NCBI GenBank assembly: GCA_031268675.1
Contig: JAIRWY010000082.1
Location: 1 to 51,739 of the forward strand
Direction: 5' to 3'
From: Candidatus Ancillula glyptotermitis
GTDB lineage: Bacteria; Actinomycetota; Actinomycetes; Actinomycetales; Bifidobacteriaceae
Length of the DNA stretch: 51,739 nt
Under the pieces are notes generated by a model. That model saw nothing but the letters and a program-made list of their open reading frames with translations, was not told where the DNA came from and did no database searches. This document shows positions 38,149 to 45,526 of this stretch, piece after piece (positions within the stretch are counted from its first letter, which is position 1; every line of letters begins with the position of its first letter). The position numbers and the translations under genes are program-made.

Positions 38149-39054
38149 CTAGGCATTTAAAGTTTCAAGTTCGGTTGAAGTAAGTTCTAGTGCAAGTGCC
38201 TTTAATGAGTCTTCTAGTGTCTGTATTCTTCTAAAACCTGGAATTGGAATAACATGTTCCGACTGTGCTAATTCCCACGCTAGAATAACTTGTTGCTTTG
38301 ATACATCGTGATTTTTACCAACTTCTTCAAACGGTTGATCTTTGGTAAGAAGTTCTGGATTTCGGAAACCACCAAGCGGACTCCAAGGTAAAAATGCCAA
38401 ATTCTTCTTTTTTGTATATTCTAGTGTGTCTAATGTTTCTTGATGGGCTGGACTGTACTGGTTTTGAACTGCTATCAATTTGTCACCAAGGATGCTCAAT
38501 GCTAGATCAATCTGCTCAATAGATGCATTTGAAATTCCAACATATTTTACTACGCCGTCCTCTGCCAGTTTTGCAAGTGCCTCAAGACCTTCGGAATAAG
38601 TAACCTCTGGATTTGGATCAGGTCGATGGTGATAATACAGGTCTATTGAATCAACCTCAAGACAATCCCTTGACTTCTTAGCAGTTTCCAATATGTAGTT
38701 TGCATCTGCTTGTTGTCCCCATTGTGGCTGTCCATTTTTGTCTATATAGCGGTAATGTCCAACTTTTGAAGCAACAACTACATTAGATTTGTCTCCAGTG
38801 TATGTTCTTAAAGCTTGTGCGATGAGTTTTTCATTATGCTGTTCCTCTCCATTTTCACTAGTTCCACCAGCTTCATAGTATGCGAAAGCTGTATCTAAAT
38901 GGTTAACTCCAAGATCAAGTGCTCGGTGGATAACGCTAATAGCATCCTCTCTACTAGGTCGTCCTTCAATTGAAAGTGGCATACACCCTAGACCTAAACC
39001 AAGAACCTCGTAAGGTCCAAGTTTTCTATATTTTTGCGCATTACTAGTACTCAT
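38149..39054 (-). CDS. Aldo/keto reductase
   Basis: 301 residues forming a TIM-barrel NAD(P)H oxidoreductase. The catalytic tetrad can be read as D in HLDTAFAYYE, the Tyr in the same motif, K in VVASKVGHY and H in YYHHRPDP. VGISN and PIPGFRR mark the cofactor-binding end. It reduces aldehydes or ketones in the cytoplasm; the physiological substrate cannot be told from sequence. The ATG is preceded by AGGAG on the minus strand. It is a single-gene unit, convergent with rbpA and divergent from hppA. Confidence 0.92.
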   Translation of the reverse strand: MSTSNAQKYRKLGPYEVLGLGLGCMPLSIEGRPSREDAISVIHRALDLGVNHLDTAFAYYEAGGTSENGEEQHNEKLIAQALRTYTGDKSNVVVASKVGHYRYIDKNGQPQWGQQADANYILETAKKSRDCLEVDSIDLYYHHRPDPNPEVTYSEGLEALAKLAEDGVVKYVGISNASIEQIDLALSILGDKLIAVQNQYSPAHQETLDTLEYTKKKNLAFLPWSPLGGFRNPELLTKDQPFEEVGKNHDVSKQQVILAWELAQSEHVIPIPGFRRIQTLEDSLKALALELTSTELETLNA

Positions 39055-39083
39055 ATTTCTCCTAATCTTAAATTACACTACTC

Positions 39084-39089
39084 ATTATA
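39084..39089 (-). promoter_or_regulatory. -10 element of the aldo/keto reductase gene
   Basis: TATAAT on the minus strand, about 30 bp upstream of the ATG, with AGGAG between. No -35 at ideal spacing: TTAACA is 22 bp away. Confidence 0.5.
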
Positions 39090-39179
39090 CACTATTTTGA
39101 TGCAGATTTTGTGTTAAAATATGAGTATAAGAAATATTCAGGATCTAAACTGTCCATCTACTAGAATATATACAGGTAC

Positions 39180-39208
39180 TTGACATATATAAACAAGTGT
39201 GTTATACT
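39180..39208 (+). promoter_or_regulatory. Distal promoter P1 upstream of hppA
   Basis: TTGACA (39180-39185), 17-bp spacer, TATACT (39203-39208). It predicts a start near 39215, which would transcribe a 25-codon ORF before reaching P2 and hppA. Confidence 0.75.
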
Positions 39209-39240
39209 ACGCAGTATTCATAGTTATGGAGAATGTGAAA

Positions 39241-39318
39241 ATGCATTCAAGAAGGTATCCAACTTGCTACGCGATCAGGACTGAAATGAGCGAAACGGGC
39301 GTTCAGAATCTAAAATGA
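39241..39318 (+). CDS. Small ORF (25 codons) in the hppA leader
   Basis: ATG at 39241 to TGA at 39316-39318 encodes 25 residues beginning MHSRRYPTCYAI. GGAG at 39229-39232 is acceptably spaced. It lies just after promoter P1 and ends 22 bp before the -35 of P2. It could be a real small protein, a leader peptide affecting read-through into hppA, or chance. I recognise no family. There is no membrane segment, and it is Arg-rich at the start. Confidence 0.3.
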   Translation: MHSRRYPTCYAIRTEMSETGVQNLK

Positions 39319-39340
39319 AGTTCGGATTTTACAAATTTAC

Positions 39341-39369
39341 TTGACATAGATATGAAATTATGATATAAT
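39341..39369 (+). promoter_or_regulatory. Proximal promoter P2 of hppA
   Basis: TTGACA (39341-39346), 17-bp spacer, TATAAT (39364-39369): a full consensus promoter. The start is predicted near 39376, giving a leader of about 105 nt before the ATG at 39481. Confidence 0.85.
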
Positions 39370-39418
39370 GAAAAAGACTTGTGGTTTATGATTCGCGAGT
39401 CCGAGAGAAGTTGTAGTT

Positions 39419-39449
39419 ATATATGCGAAGTTATTTTATTTGCATATAT
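39419..39449 (+). other. Leader hairpin before hppA
   Basis: A perfect 8-bp inverted repeat, ATATATGC (39419-39426) and GCATATAT (39442-39449), with a 15-nt loop. It ends 21 nt before the ribosome site AGGAGAAAG. It is AT-rich and so only weakly stable. It could be an mRNA stability or control element. Confidence 0.45.
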
Positions 39450-39480
39450 GCTGATGTTGTGTAATGAAGTAGGAGAAAGA

Positions 39481-41562
39481 ATGACTCATCTTATATGGTT
39501 AGCGCCAGTTGCTGGTGCAATTAGTATAATATTTGCAGGGCTTATTGCTGCGAATGTGTTAAAGTCTGATAAAGGCGACGAGAAAATGCAGGAAATTGCT
39601 GCTGCGATTCAAGAAGGTGCGATGGCATATTTGAACAAACAGTATACAATAATTGCGATTGTTGCTGTTATTCTTGCTGTTCCAATTGCGCTCAAAATTG
39701 GTATTAATATTGCGATTGGGTTTTTACTTGGTGCTATATTCTCAGGTCTTGCTGGATACATTGGCATGAATGTGTCTGTTAGAGCGAATGTTCGAACAGC
39801 AGCAGCAGCCAAAACGAGCCTTAAGGACGCATTGAATGTCGCATTTAGGGGTGGTTCTGTAACGGGTTTGGCAGTTGTTGGTCTTTCTATGCTCGGTGTT
39901 TCAATAGTCTACATCATTTTTAGGGATGTTTCTCAAATTGTTGGATTCGGTTTTGGAGCATCGCTAATCTCGTTGTTCGCTAGAGTTGGTGGTGGTATAT
40001 TCACAAAGGCAGCTGATGTTGGTGCAGATATTGTTGGAAAAGTTGAGGCTGGTATTCCTGAAGATGACCCTCGTAATCCTGCAACAATTGCTGATAATGT
40101 TGGTGATAATGTAGGTGACTGCGCTGGTATGGGTGCTGATCTTTTTGAAACATATGCAGTAACTCTAATTGCTTCTATGCTCATTGGTGCAACAATTGCT
40201 ATTAGAGGTGGTATTACTAACAAAATCCCTAAAGGTGCTGCTAATCTTGTTGCTGATTTTGCATCAAAATGGATTACTTACCCACTACTTCTTGGTTCTG
40301 CTGCTATAATTGCTTCTATTGTTGCAGTTTTTGCAGTTAGATTGGGGAAGAAGAACAATATAATGGCAGCTCTATATAAAGGTGTTGGTGCGGCAGCAGC
40401 AATTTGCGCGGTTGCATTCCTATTTATTACAAAAGCTGTTCTTGGCGATCTACGCTATTACTGGGTTTCGCTAATTGGTATTGCTATAACTGTTTTGATG
40501 GTGATTGTTACTGAATATTACACAGGCACAAAGTATCGTCCAGTAAAAGAAATTGCTGCTGCTTCTGAAACTGGTGCAGGCACTAATGTGATTTCTGGTT
40601 TATCATTTGGTTTTGAGTCAACTATTGTTCCAGTTGTGATTATTATCGCTGGAATTCTTGGTGCATTTGCATTGGGTGGTGGATCAATTGCTAATCCATT
40701 AGGCGGGCTTTATGCAATTGCAATTGCTGCAGTTTCAATGCTTTCAACAACTGGTATGATTGTGGCTCTTGATTCTTATGGTCCTATTACTGATAATGCA
40801 GGTGGAATCGCTGAAATGAGCGAGCAGAATGAATCTGTGCGTTCAATTACGGATCAACTAGATGCAGTTGGTAATACCACTAAAGCAGTTACAAAAGGTT
40901 ATGCGATTGGTTCTGCAGCACTTGGTGCTCTCGCATTATTTGCTGAGTTCCATGACAAAGTTATTACAGCAGATGCAAAAGCGAACTTCTCAATTGACAA
41001 CCCGTTGATTTTGGTTGGTCTACTGATTGGTGGAGTTCTACCATTTGCTTTCACATCAGTTACAATGCGTGCAGTTTCAAAGGCTGCATCTGCAGTTGTT
41101 GTTGAAGTCCGCAGGCAGTTTAAAGAAATTCCTGGAATTTTAGAAGGCAAAAATAAGCCAGAATATGGAAAATGCGTGTCAATTGTTACAACTTCTGCTC
41201 TTAAGCAAATGATTGTACCAGGTCTAATAGCAGTTGTTGTTCCAGTTCTTGTCGGTTTAATCTTCGGATCTGTTGCACTTGCTGGTACACTAATTGGTAT
41301 CATTGTTGTAGGCTTAATGCTTGCTATGACACTAAATAACGCTGGTGGCGCGTGGGACAATGCGAAGAAGGTAATTGAGACTGATGGTCTTTATGGTGGA
41401 AAAGGTTCTGAAGCGCATAAAGCAGCAGTTGTTGGAGATACTGTTGGTGATCCAACTAAAGATACTTCTGGTCCTGGTCTGAATGCGTTGATTAAAGTTG
41501 TCAATATGATTGCAATTTTGACTATAGCCTTGTACGCAACTGGCGGTGTTTTCCACTTTTAG
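39481..41562 (+). CDS. hppA: Membrane-bound proton-translocating pyrophosphatase, K+-independent type
   Basis: 693 residues with about 15-16 membrane segments. It hydrolyses pyrophosphate and pumps protons out across the cytoplasmic membrane. Catalytic loop motifs are DVGADIVGKVEAGIPEDDPRNPA (core DVGADLxGK and EDDPRNPA), DNVGDNVGDCAGMGAD, and near the end GDTVGDPTKDTSGP. The determinant reads GNTTKAVTKG, with Lys at the K+-determining position and Thr three residues later, which is characteristic of K+-independent pumps. The start is the ATG at 39481 after AGGAGAAAG; an in-frame ATG-type extension to 39379 has no ribosome site. Two consensus promoters precede it. It saves energy by recovering PPi from biosynthesis. 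Confidence 0.95.
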   Translation: MTHLIWLAPVAGAISIIFAGLIAANVLKSDKGDEKMQEIAAAIQEGAMAYLNKQYTIIAIVAVILAVPIALKIGINIAIGFLLGAIFSGLAGYIGMNVSVRANVRTAAAAKTSLKDALNVAFRGGSVTGLAVVGLSMLGVSIVYIIFRDVSQIVGFGFGASLISLFARVGGGIFTKAADVGADIVGKVEAGIPEDDPRNPATIADNVGDNVGDCAGMGADLFETYAVTLIASMLIGATIAIRGGITNKIPKGAANLVADFASKWITYPLLLGSAAIIASIVAVFAVRLGKKNNIMAALYKGVGAAAAICAVAFLFITKAVLGDLRYYWVSLIGIAITVLMVIVTEYYTGTKYRPVKEIAAASETGAGTNVISGLSFGFESTIVPVVIIIAGILGAFALGGGSIANPLGGLYAIAIAAVSMLSTTGMIVALDSYGPITDNAGGIAEMSEQNESVRSITDQLDAVGNTTKAVTKGYAIGSAALGALALFAEFHDKVITADAKANFSIDNPLILVGLLIGGVLPFAFTSVTMRAVSKAASAVVVEVRRQFKEIPGILEGKNKPEYGKCVSIVTTSALKQMIVPGLIAVVVPVLVGLIFGSVALAGTLIGIIVVGLMLAMTLNNAGGAWDNAKKVIETDGLYGGKGSEAHKAAVVGDTVGDPTKDTSGPGLNALIKVVNMIAILTIALYATGGVFHF

Positions 41563-41602
41563 GTTTTAGGTAAATACTATAAATATTTTAGGTTCTATAT
41601 GA

Positions 41603-41634
41603 TATACTGAAACCGTACAAGTTGACGTACTTGT
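41603..41634 (+). promoter_or_regulatory. Putative -10 and overlapping start-site dyad (operator or hairpin)
   Basis: TATACT at 41603-41608 predicts a start near 41615. Directly downstream is a perfect 6-6-6 dyad, ACAAGT (41617-41622), TGACGT, ACTTGT (41629-41634), at about +3 to +20. It could be a repressor operator or a leader hairpin controlling the 702-residue surface protein gene. The -35 is weak. Confidence 0.45.
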
Positions 41635-41658
41635 GTTAGGGTTTGTGAGGTATAATGT

Positions 41659-43767
41659 ATGAATCTAAAACGGTTTAAGTTTGTGCCTGCCTACCATTTC
41701 TTGATTGTTGTAATTTCCGTTATAATTATTGTAGAAGTGTATGACAGGCACTTTAGTGTTGTTAGTAGCAATTATCAAGTTATTAGCCATGTTTATTCGC
41801 TAAATGGAAAAGTTCTAACAAAAGAGAATCTGAATAGTTCGCTTTTAGATTTTCCAGTTGCTGTAAGTTTACCAATATGCTCAAACGAGCGTTTGGCGTG
41901 GACAGGTGCTGATAGGTTCCAAGCAGTGGTTAATGGTGCGTGTCCGAGGGCGGTTGGTATACAACTTCAGAATAGATATACTGATATATTTGCAAATCTA
42001 CGCTCATTAAGCACTCGAATGGATCAAGATGTAGATTCTACTTCAAGCGTACATTATTATTCGCGTTTTGGACCTAGTTTATTACCAGATACTGCGTTTA
42101 TTGCTAGGAATCGGAGTTATATAGATGGAAAGAAACTGGACATTGATTCTGCACATGCAAATGTTTCAGATGTGGAAATTCAGCGCAGAAAGACGGTAGT
42201 AGATAAGTTTGGTGTTGGATCAAGTGGTGCAACTGTTGATTTTGGGGAAAATAGTGTTGAGAATTCAGGACAGGGAAAACGTACTTTGCATTATAACTCA
42301 GGCTTTGAGCTCGCGGACGAAAAAGTTGTAGTTGAATATGAAAATGTTGGTAATTACTACTATTTAGTTGGTAGTGGCGATAAAGTTAATGTTGCTCCAC
42401 TTTCTGCTCGTATTACAATTAGTGATATTAAAGCTACTAAACAGGGAAAAAATACGCCTAAAATGGTATTTTCAAATAATCTTCTATCTGGGTTTTATTT
42501 AGAGCAAATTGAGTCATTCAACTTCAAACTTGAATTTGTTGCTAAGCATTTATACGGATCTTCATTTACAATAACTGATGAAACTTCTAGTAAAGCAAAT
42601 TCTGGTAAAGTTCTTGATACTGTTTTTGACAACACCAATTTAACTTGTTCAAATAATCTTTGTAAGATAAACTATACACCTTATACATATGAATATCCTA
42701 GCAAAAATCAGGCAAAATTCAACTTAGGTGAACATTGGCCACTATTGCTTGATATGGACTTGAGCGTTGTTGATGAAGAAACGTCTAATCAACTTTCTGA
42801 TGCTGGAGATTTTGAGATCAAAAAGTGTAAGACTGACCCTAATTTGAATAGTACTCCTTTGAAATTTTCAAGCATTGCAGGTATGTGTGATGATGTTTAT
42901 TTGGATTTTAAGGCAAATACTGCAGATAAGTTGTTGAAAATTAAAAATCTACCAGTTGATACTGTTCAAACATACTATATTTTGCGCAATAAAAAGCATA
43001 TAGATAACTATGAGGATAGTTCGAATTCATACTACTTAATAACACTTCAAGCAGATTTTACAAGTAATACAATTGATCCATATATCTACTATTATGATTT
43101 TACTACTTTAGGTAATTTTAATGTTGTAAAAAGCGGGGTTCTGACCGAAAATGGACCTGTAAATGAAATAGAATCTGGGGATAGCTTTGTGTATGATGCA
43201 CTTGCTCGTAAAATCACCATGAATACATCCCTTGTACAAAGATCTATGAATATGCGCATAAATGTTGGCGTGGATTGCACTAGTGTTGTAAATAAGCCAG
43301 ACTGCAATGAAGATAATATGTATATCACCATTTGGAAATCAGATCCAAGTGGAAGTTTATCAAACTACAAGTTTGGTCCTAGTGCAGGAATTAGTGTAGA
43401 TTTAGGCATGACCTCATCCGATGAAAATATATGCTACAATTCTGGTGAATTTAATGGTCAATTACATGTTGATGAGTATATGTCTGCATTATGCAAAACG
43501 CAAGGGGTTGGAATTGGCAAGAAGATGCATGTTGCTCAATTTGATGCACTTCCAGTTGGCTGGTATGTCATAAAGTGGGGCAAAAAACTCTATTTTGTTT
43601 ATTTGTCAAGAAATTCTGGGCGTATTATTAGTAGTGATTTTGATGGTGAAAAGAACATTTGGCAGTGTACACAAAAATCTGCTGATGACTTTGAACTTGA
43701 TAAGTCGTGCGGCACTTCATTTACTGGGATGTACGACAATACTGTAGAATTTTCCCTAATTTTTTGA
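41659..43767 (+). CDS. Membrane-anchored extracellular protein related to the giant protein's N-terminus
   Basis: 702 residues. A short basic N-terminus (MNLKRFKF) and one hydrophobic segment at about 10-27 act as signal anchor or uncleaved signal; the rest would be outside the cell. Residues about 220-300 match the giant protein's N-terminal core (YENVGNY, TISDI, FSNNLLSGFYLEQI). Two degenerate SpaA-like segments follow (TYYILRNK..NSYYLITL near 440 and FDALPVGWYVIKWGKKLYFVYL, read in short blocks, near 635). Cysteines occur in pairs. There is no sorting signal at the C-terminus, unlike the giant. GAGG at 41647-41650 sets the start. Its 3' end overlaps the convergent gtrA-like gene by 12 nt. 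Function unknown; possibly a membrane-tethered cap or assembly partner. Confidence 0.85.
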   Translation: MNLKRFKFVPAYHFLIVVISVIIIVEVYDRHFSVVSSNYQVISHVYSLNGKVLTKENLNSSLLDFPVAVSLPICSNERLAWTGADRFQAVVNGACPRAVGIQLQNRYTDIFANLRSLSTRMDQDVDSTSSVHYYSRFGPSLLPDTAFIARNRSYIDGKKLDIDSAHANVSDVEIQRRKTVVDKFGVGSSGATVDFGENSVENSGQGKRTLHYNSGFELADEKVVVEYENVGNYYYLVGSGDKVNVAPLSARITISDIKATKQGKNTPKMVFSNNLLSGFYLEQIESFNFKLEFVAKHLYGSSFTITDETSSKANSGKVLDTVFDNTNLTCSNNLCKINYTPYTYEYPSKNQAKFNLGEHWPLLLDMDLSVVDEETSNQLSDAGDFEIKKCKTDPNLNSTPLKFSSIAGMCDDVYLDFKANTADKLLKIKNLPVDTVQTYYILRNKKHIDNYEDSSNSYYLITLQADFTSNTIDPYIYYYDFTTLGNFNVVKSGVLTENGPVNEIESGDSFVYDALARKITMNTSLVQRSMNMRINVGVDCTSVVNKPDCNEDNMYITIWKSDPSGSLSNYKFGPSAGISVDLGMTSSDENICYNSGEFNGQLHVDEYMSALCKTQGVGIGKKMHVAQFDALPVGWYVIKWGKKLYFVYLSRNSGRIISSDFDGEKNIWQCTQKSADDFELDKSCGTSFTGMYDNTVEFSLIF

Positions 43768-44190
43768 ACTTTTATGCTCAAATATGCGGTGGTAGAAAAA
43801 GAAGTTTGAAATCATGCCAAGCGCAATTCCACAGCATTTTGCTATATTATCAAGTACAAATGCATTCTGCGTGAGTATTCCAACTGTATGTGATGTATAA
43901 ACTACTAATCCAATTACAGTAGTTTGCAAAATCCAGGCATTGAAAAAACTTATAAGTATATAATGCACAAATGTTTCTTTATGCGACTTATCTGAAGAAA
44001 ATGTGAAATGGCGGTTCAAGATATAACTAATAGGTACAACTACGCTTGCGGATAGTATTTGCGCAAGTATAACGCTTTGTAGTCCAAATATAGAAAGTTC
44101 AAGAACATGTGCGAAAAAATTGAACAATAAAAAATCCAAAACTGTGTTAATACCACCAACGAACATGAATTTTATCACTTTTTGCATCAT
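43756..44190 (-). CDS. GtrA-family membrane protein
   Basis: 144 residues with four membrane segments. The N-terminal KFMFVGGINTVLDFLLFN and the SYILNRHFTF motif are typical of the GtrA family (PF04138), whose members are implicated in moving lipid-linked sugars across the membrane for glycosylation or cell-envelope polysaccharides. It starts with ATGATG and overlaps the upstream gene by 4 nt, so the two are translationally coupled. It faces the 702-residue surface protein gene with overlapping ends. No glycosyltransferase gene lies next to it, so the sugar substrate is unknown. Confidence 0.88.
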   Translation of the reverse strand: MMQKVIKFMFVGGINTVLDFLLFNFFAHVLELSIFGLQSVILAQILSASVVVPISYILNRHFTFSSDKSHKETFVHYILISFFNAWILQTTVIGLVVYTSHTVGILTQNAFVLDNIAKCCGIALGMISNFFFYHRIFEHKSSKN

Positions 44191-44756
44191 AACTTCACCT
44201 GAAATGTACTAGTTGTTGCAGATCCAGTTGAAATATCACTCTCGTACTTTAATAATAAATGCAACTCCACATTTCCAGTAACCCCTTTTGCGCGTATACT
44301 TTCTACTGGAAATTCTGGACTTGGGCAAGTTGCATTTCTAGTGTCATTGACTGCGTCTATTACCGTGTTGATGATCATTTTATCCCCATTGTAAAGCAGC
44401 CACTCGCATGAACCATTCTTTGCAATTTCTGAACTTGGTAATGCTGCTGCAGCATAAATAGATGATGCTGTGGAACCATTGTTTGTAACCACTATAGCGG
44501 TGGTTTTCTTGCTGTTTGGAGTACTACCAGTACCGGTACTAGGCTTATAGTCTTCGGGCAAAATTTCGGGCTGTTTTGGGCTTGTATCACCCTGTTTTGT
44601 GTCCTTATGATCTGCTTCAATGCCTTTATCAGCACTTTGGATTGCATTTTGGGCAGTTTCATCAGGTTTTTTAAAACCAACAACCGCAAAAGTTACGCCA
44701 AAAACCACAACTAGCATAACTACAACCGCTAAAATACCAAAATGCTTACCCTTCAT
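44187..44756 (-). CDS. Single-pass exported protein of unknown function, coupled to gtrA-like gene
   Basis: 189 residues from the ATG at 44754-44756. This start is chosen because TATAAT on the minus strand ends 9 bp before it; an in-frame ATG 18 bp upstream lies within the -10. An N-terminal membrane segment (about 7-27) is followed by a polar, Lys/Asp/Pro/Thr-rich linker (about 35-80). A small extracellular domain at about 85-189 has two Cys (in NGSCEW and ATCPSPEF) that may pair. The domain ends in beta strands (GNVELHLLLKYE). I do not recognise the family. Co-translation with the GtrA-like protein suggests a shared envelope role. Confidence 0.75.
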   Translation of the reverse strand: MKGKHFGILAVVVMLVVVFGVTFAVVGFKKPDETAQNAIQSADKGIEADHKDTKQGDTSPKQPEILPEDYKPSTGTGSTPNSKKTTAIVVTNNGSTASSIYAAAALPSSEIAKNGSCEWLLYNGDKMIINTVIDAVNDTRNATCPSPEFPVESIRAKGVTGNVELHLLLKYESDISTGSATTSTFQVKL

Positions 44757-44765
44757 ATAACCATT

Positions 44766-44794
44766 ATTATACATTATTTTACTTCATTTGTCAA
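44766..44794 (-). promoter_or_regulatory. Consensus promoter of the minus-strand gtrA-like operon
   Basis: On the minus strand, TTGACA (44789-44794), a 17-bp spacer and TATAAT (44766-44771). The start is predicted within 2-3 nt of the ATG at 44756, so the transcript is essentially leaderless. It is back to back with the rplU promoter, with 27 bp between the two -35 elements. Confidence 0.82.
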
Positions 44795-44821
44795 CTAAAT
44801 GCATAAAATTAATTTAGTGAC

Positions 44822-44851
44822 TTGACAACGCACAAGAAGTTGTGGTATAAT
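44822..44851 (+). promoter_or_regulatory. Promoter of the rplU-rpmA-obg operon
   Basis: TTGACA (44822-44827), 18-bp spacer and TATAAT (44846-44851), preceded by TGTGG, which gives an extended -10. It is the only promoter seen for the nine-gene operon up to 50884. Confidence 0.85.
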
Positions 44852-44897
44852 ATATTTCATTGAGTTTTATGTAGCAAGTATAATGAAGGATGGACGA

Positions 44898-45239
44898 GTG
44901 AAGTACGCAGTTGTTAAAGTTGGCGGTAGCCAGACAAAAGTGAAGGTTGATGATATTATTGTTGTCAATAGATTGAAGGGCGATAAGAATGTACCTTTAG
45001 AGGCTGGTGCAAAGGTTAATTTGCCAGTTGTGCTTCTTGTATCTGAAGAAGGATCAGGCACTTCTAAAGTTACGCTTAATCAGTCAGATCTGGAGAAGGT
45101 CAAAGTTACTGCTGAAGTTATTCGCACAGAACGTGGAAAGAAGATTTCTGCTATGAAATTCAAGAATAAAACAGGTTACCGTAAGCGTTGGGGACATCGC
45201 CAAGAGTTGACGCGTTTGAAAATTATTAAGTTAGGTTAA
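44898..45239 (+). CDS. rplU: 50S ribosomal protein L21
   Basis: 113 residues from a GTG at 44898, chosen because it gives the conserved start (M)[11 protein letters not shown] and because GAAGGATGG (44885-44893) sits just upstream; an ATG at 44883 would swallow that site. L21 binds 23S rRNA in the large subunit. The conserved ending [16 protein letters not shown] is present in short form. A Ser/Gly-rich insertion (SEEGSGTSK) makes it a little longer than the usual 103. First gene of the operon; rpmA follows after 21 bp. Confidence 0.95.
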   Translation: MKYAVVKVGGSQTKVKVDDIIVVNRLKGDKNVPLEAGAKVNLPVVLLVSEEGSGTSKVTLNQSDLEKVKVTAEVIRTERGKKISAMKFKNKTGYRKRWGHRQELTRLKIIKLG

Positions 45240-45260
45240 GTCACTAGAAAGGTATATGAG

Positions 45261-45518
45261 ATGGCACATAAGAAAGGGGCATCGTCCTCAAGAAATGGTA
45301 GAGATTCAAATGCCCAGAGATTAGGCGTTAAGAGGTTTGGCGGGCAAAGAGTTAATGCTGGTGAAATTCTTGTACGCCAACGGGGCACTGCATTTCATCC
45401 TGGAATTCAAGTTGGAAAAGGTAAAGATGATACGCTATTTGCACTTGCTACTGGTGTTGTTCGCTTCGGAACGCGCAGAGATCGCAAAGTAGTAGATATT
45501 GTAGCTGATACAGTTTAG
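45261..45518 (+). CDS. rpmA: 50S ribosomal protein L27
   Basis: 85 residues beginning [16 protein letters not shown], the L27 N-terminus that reaches the peptidyl-transferase centre. There is no N-terminal leader needing cleavage, unlike Firmicutes. [20 protein letters not shown] and GKDDTLFAL are conserved. A ribosome site (GAAAGG) lies upstream. It sits between rplU and obg, the order usual across bacteria. Confidence 0.97.
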   Translation: MAHKKGASSSRNGRDSNAQRLGVKRFGGQRVNAGEILVRQRGTAFHPGIQVGKGKDDTLFALATGVVRFGTRRDRKVVDIVADTV

Positions 45519-45526
45519 TATAACAC

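Noticed and set aside
39379-39480. Longer hppA start adding 34 residues
   Set aside because: The added residues do not resemble the family N-terminus. AGGAGAAAG directly precedes the ATG at 39481, which gives the normal start.
39226-39480. Known riboswitch in the hppA leader
   Set aside because: I could not match conserved elements of a known class. Only a small ORF and one AT-rich hairpin are supportable.
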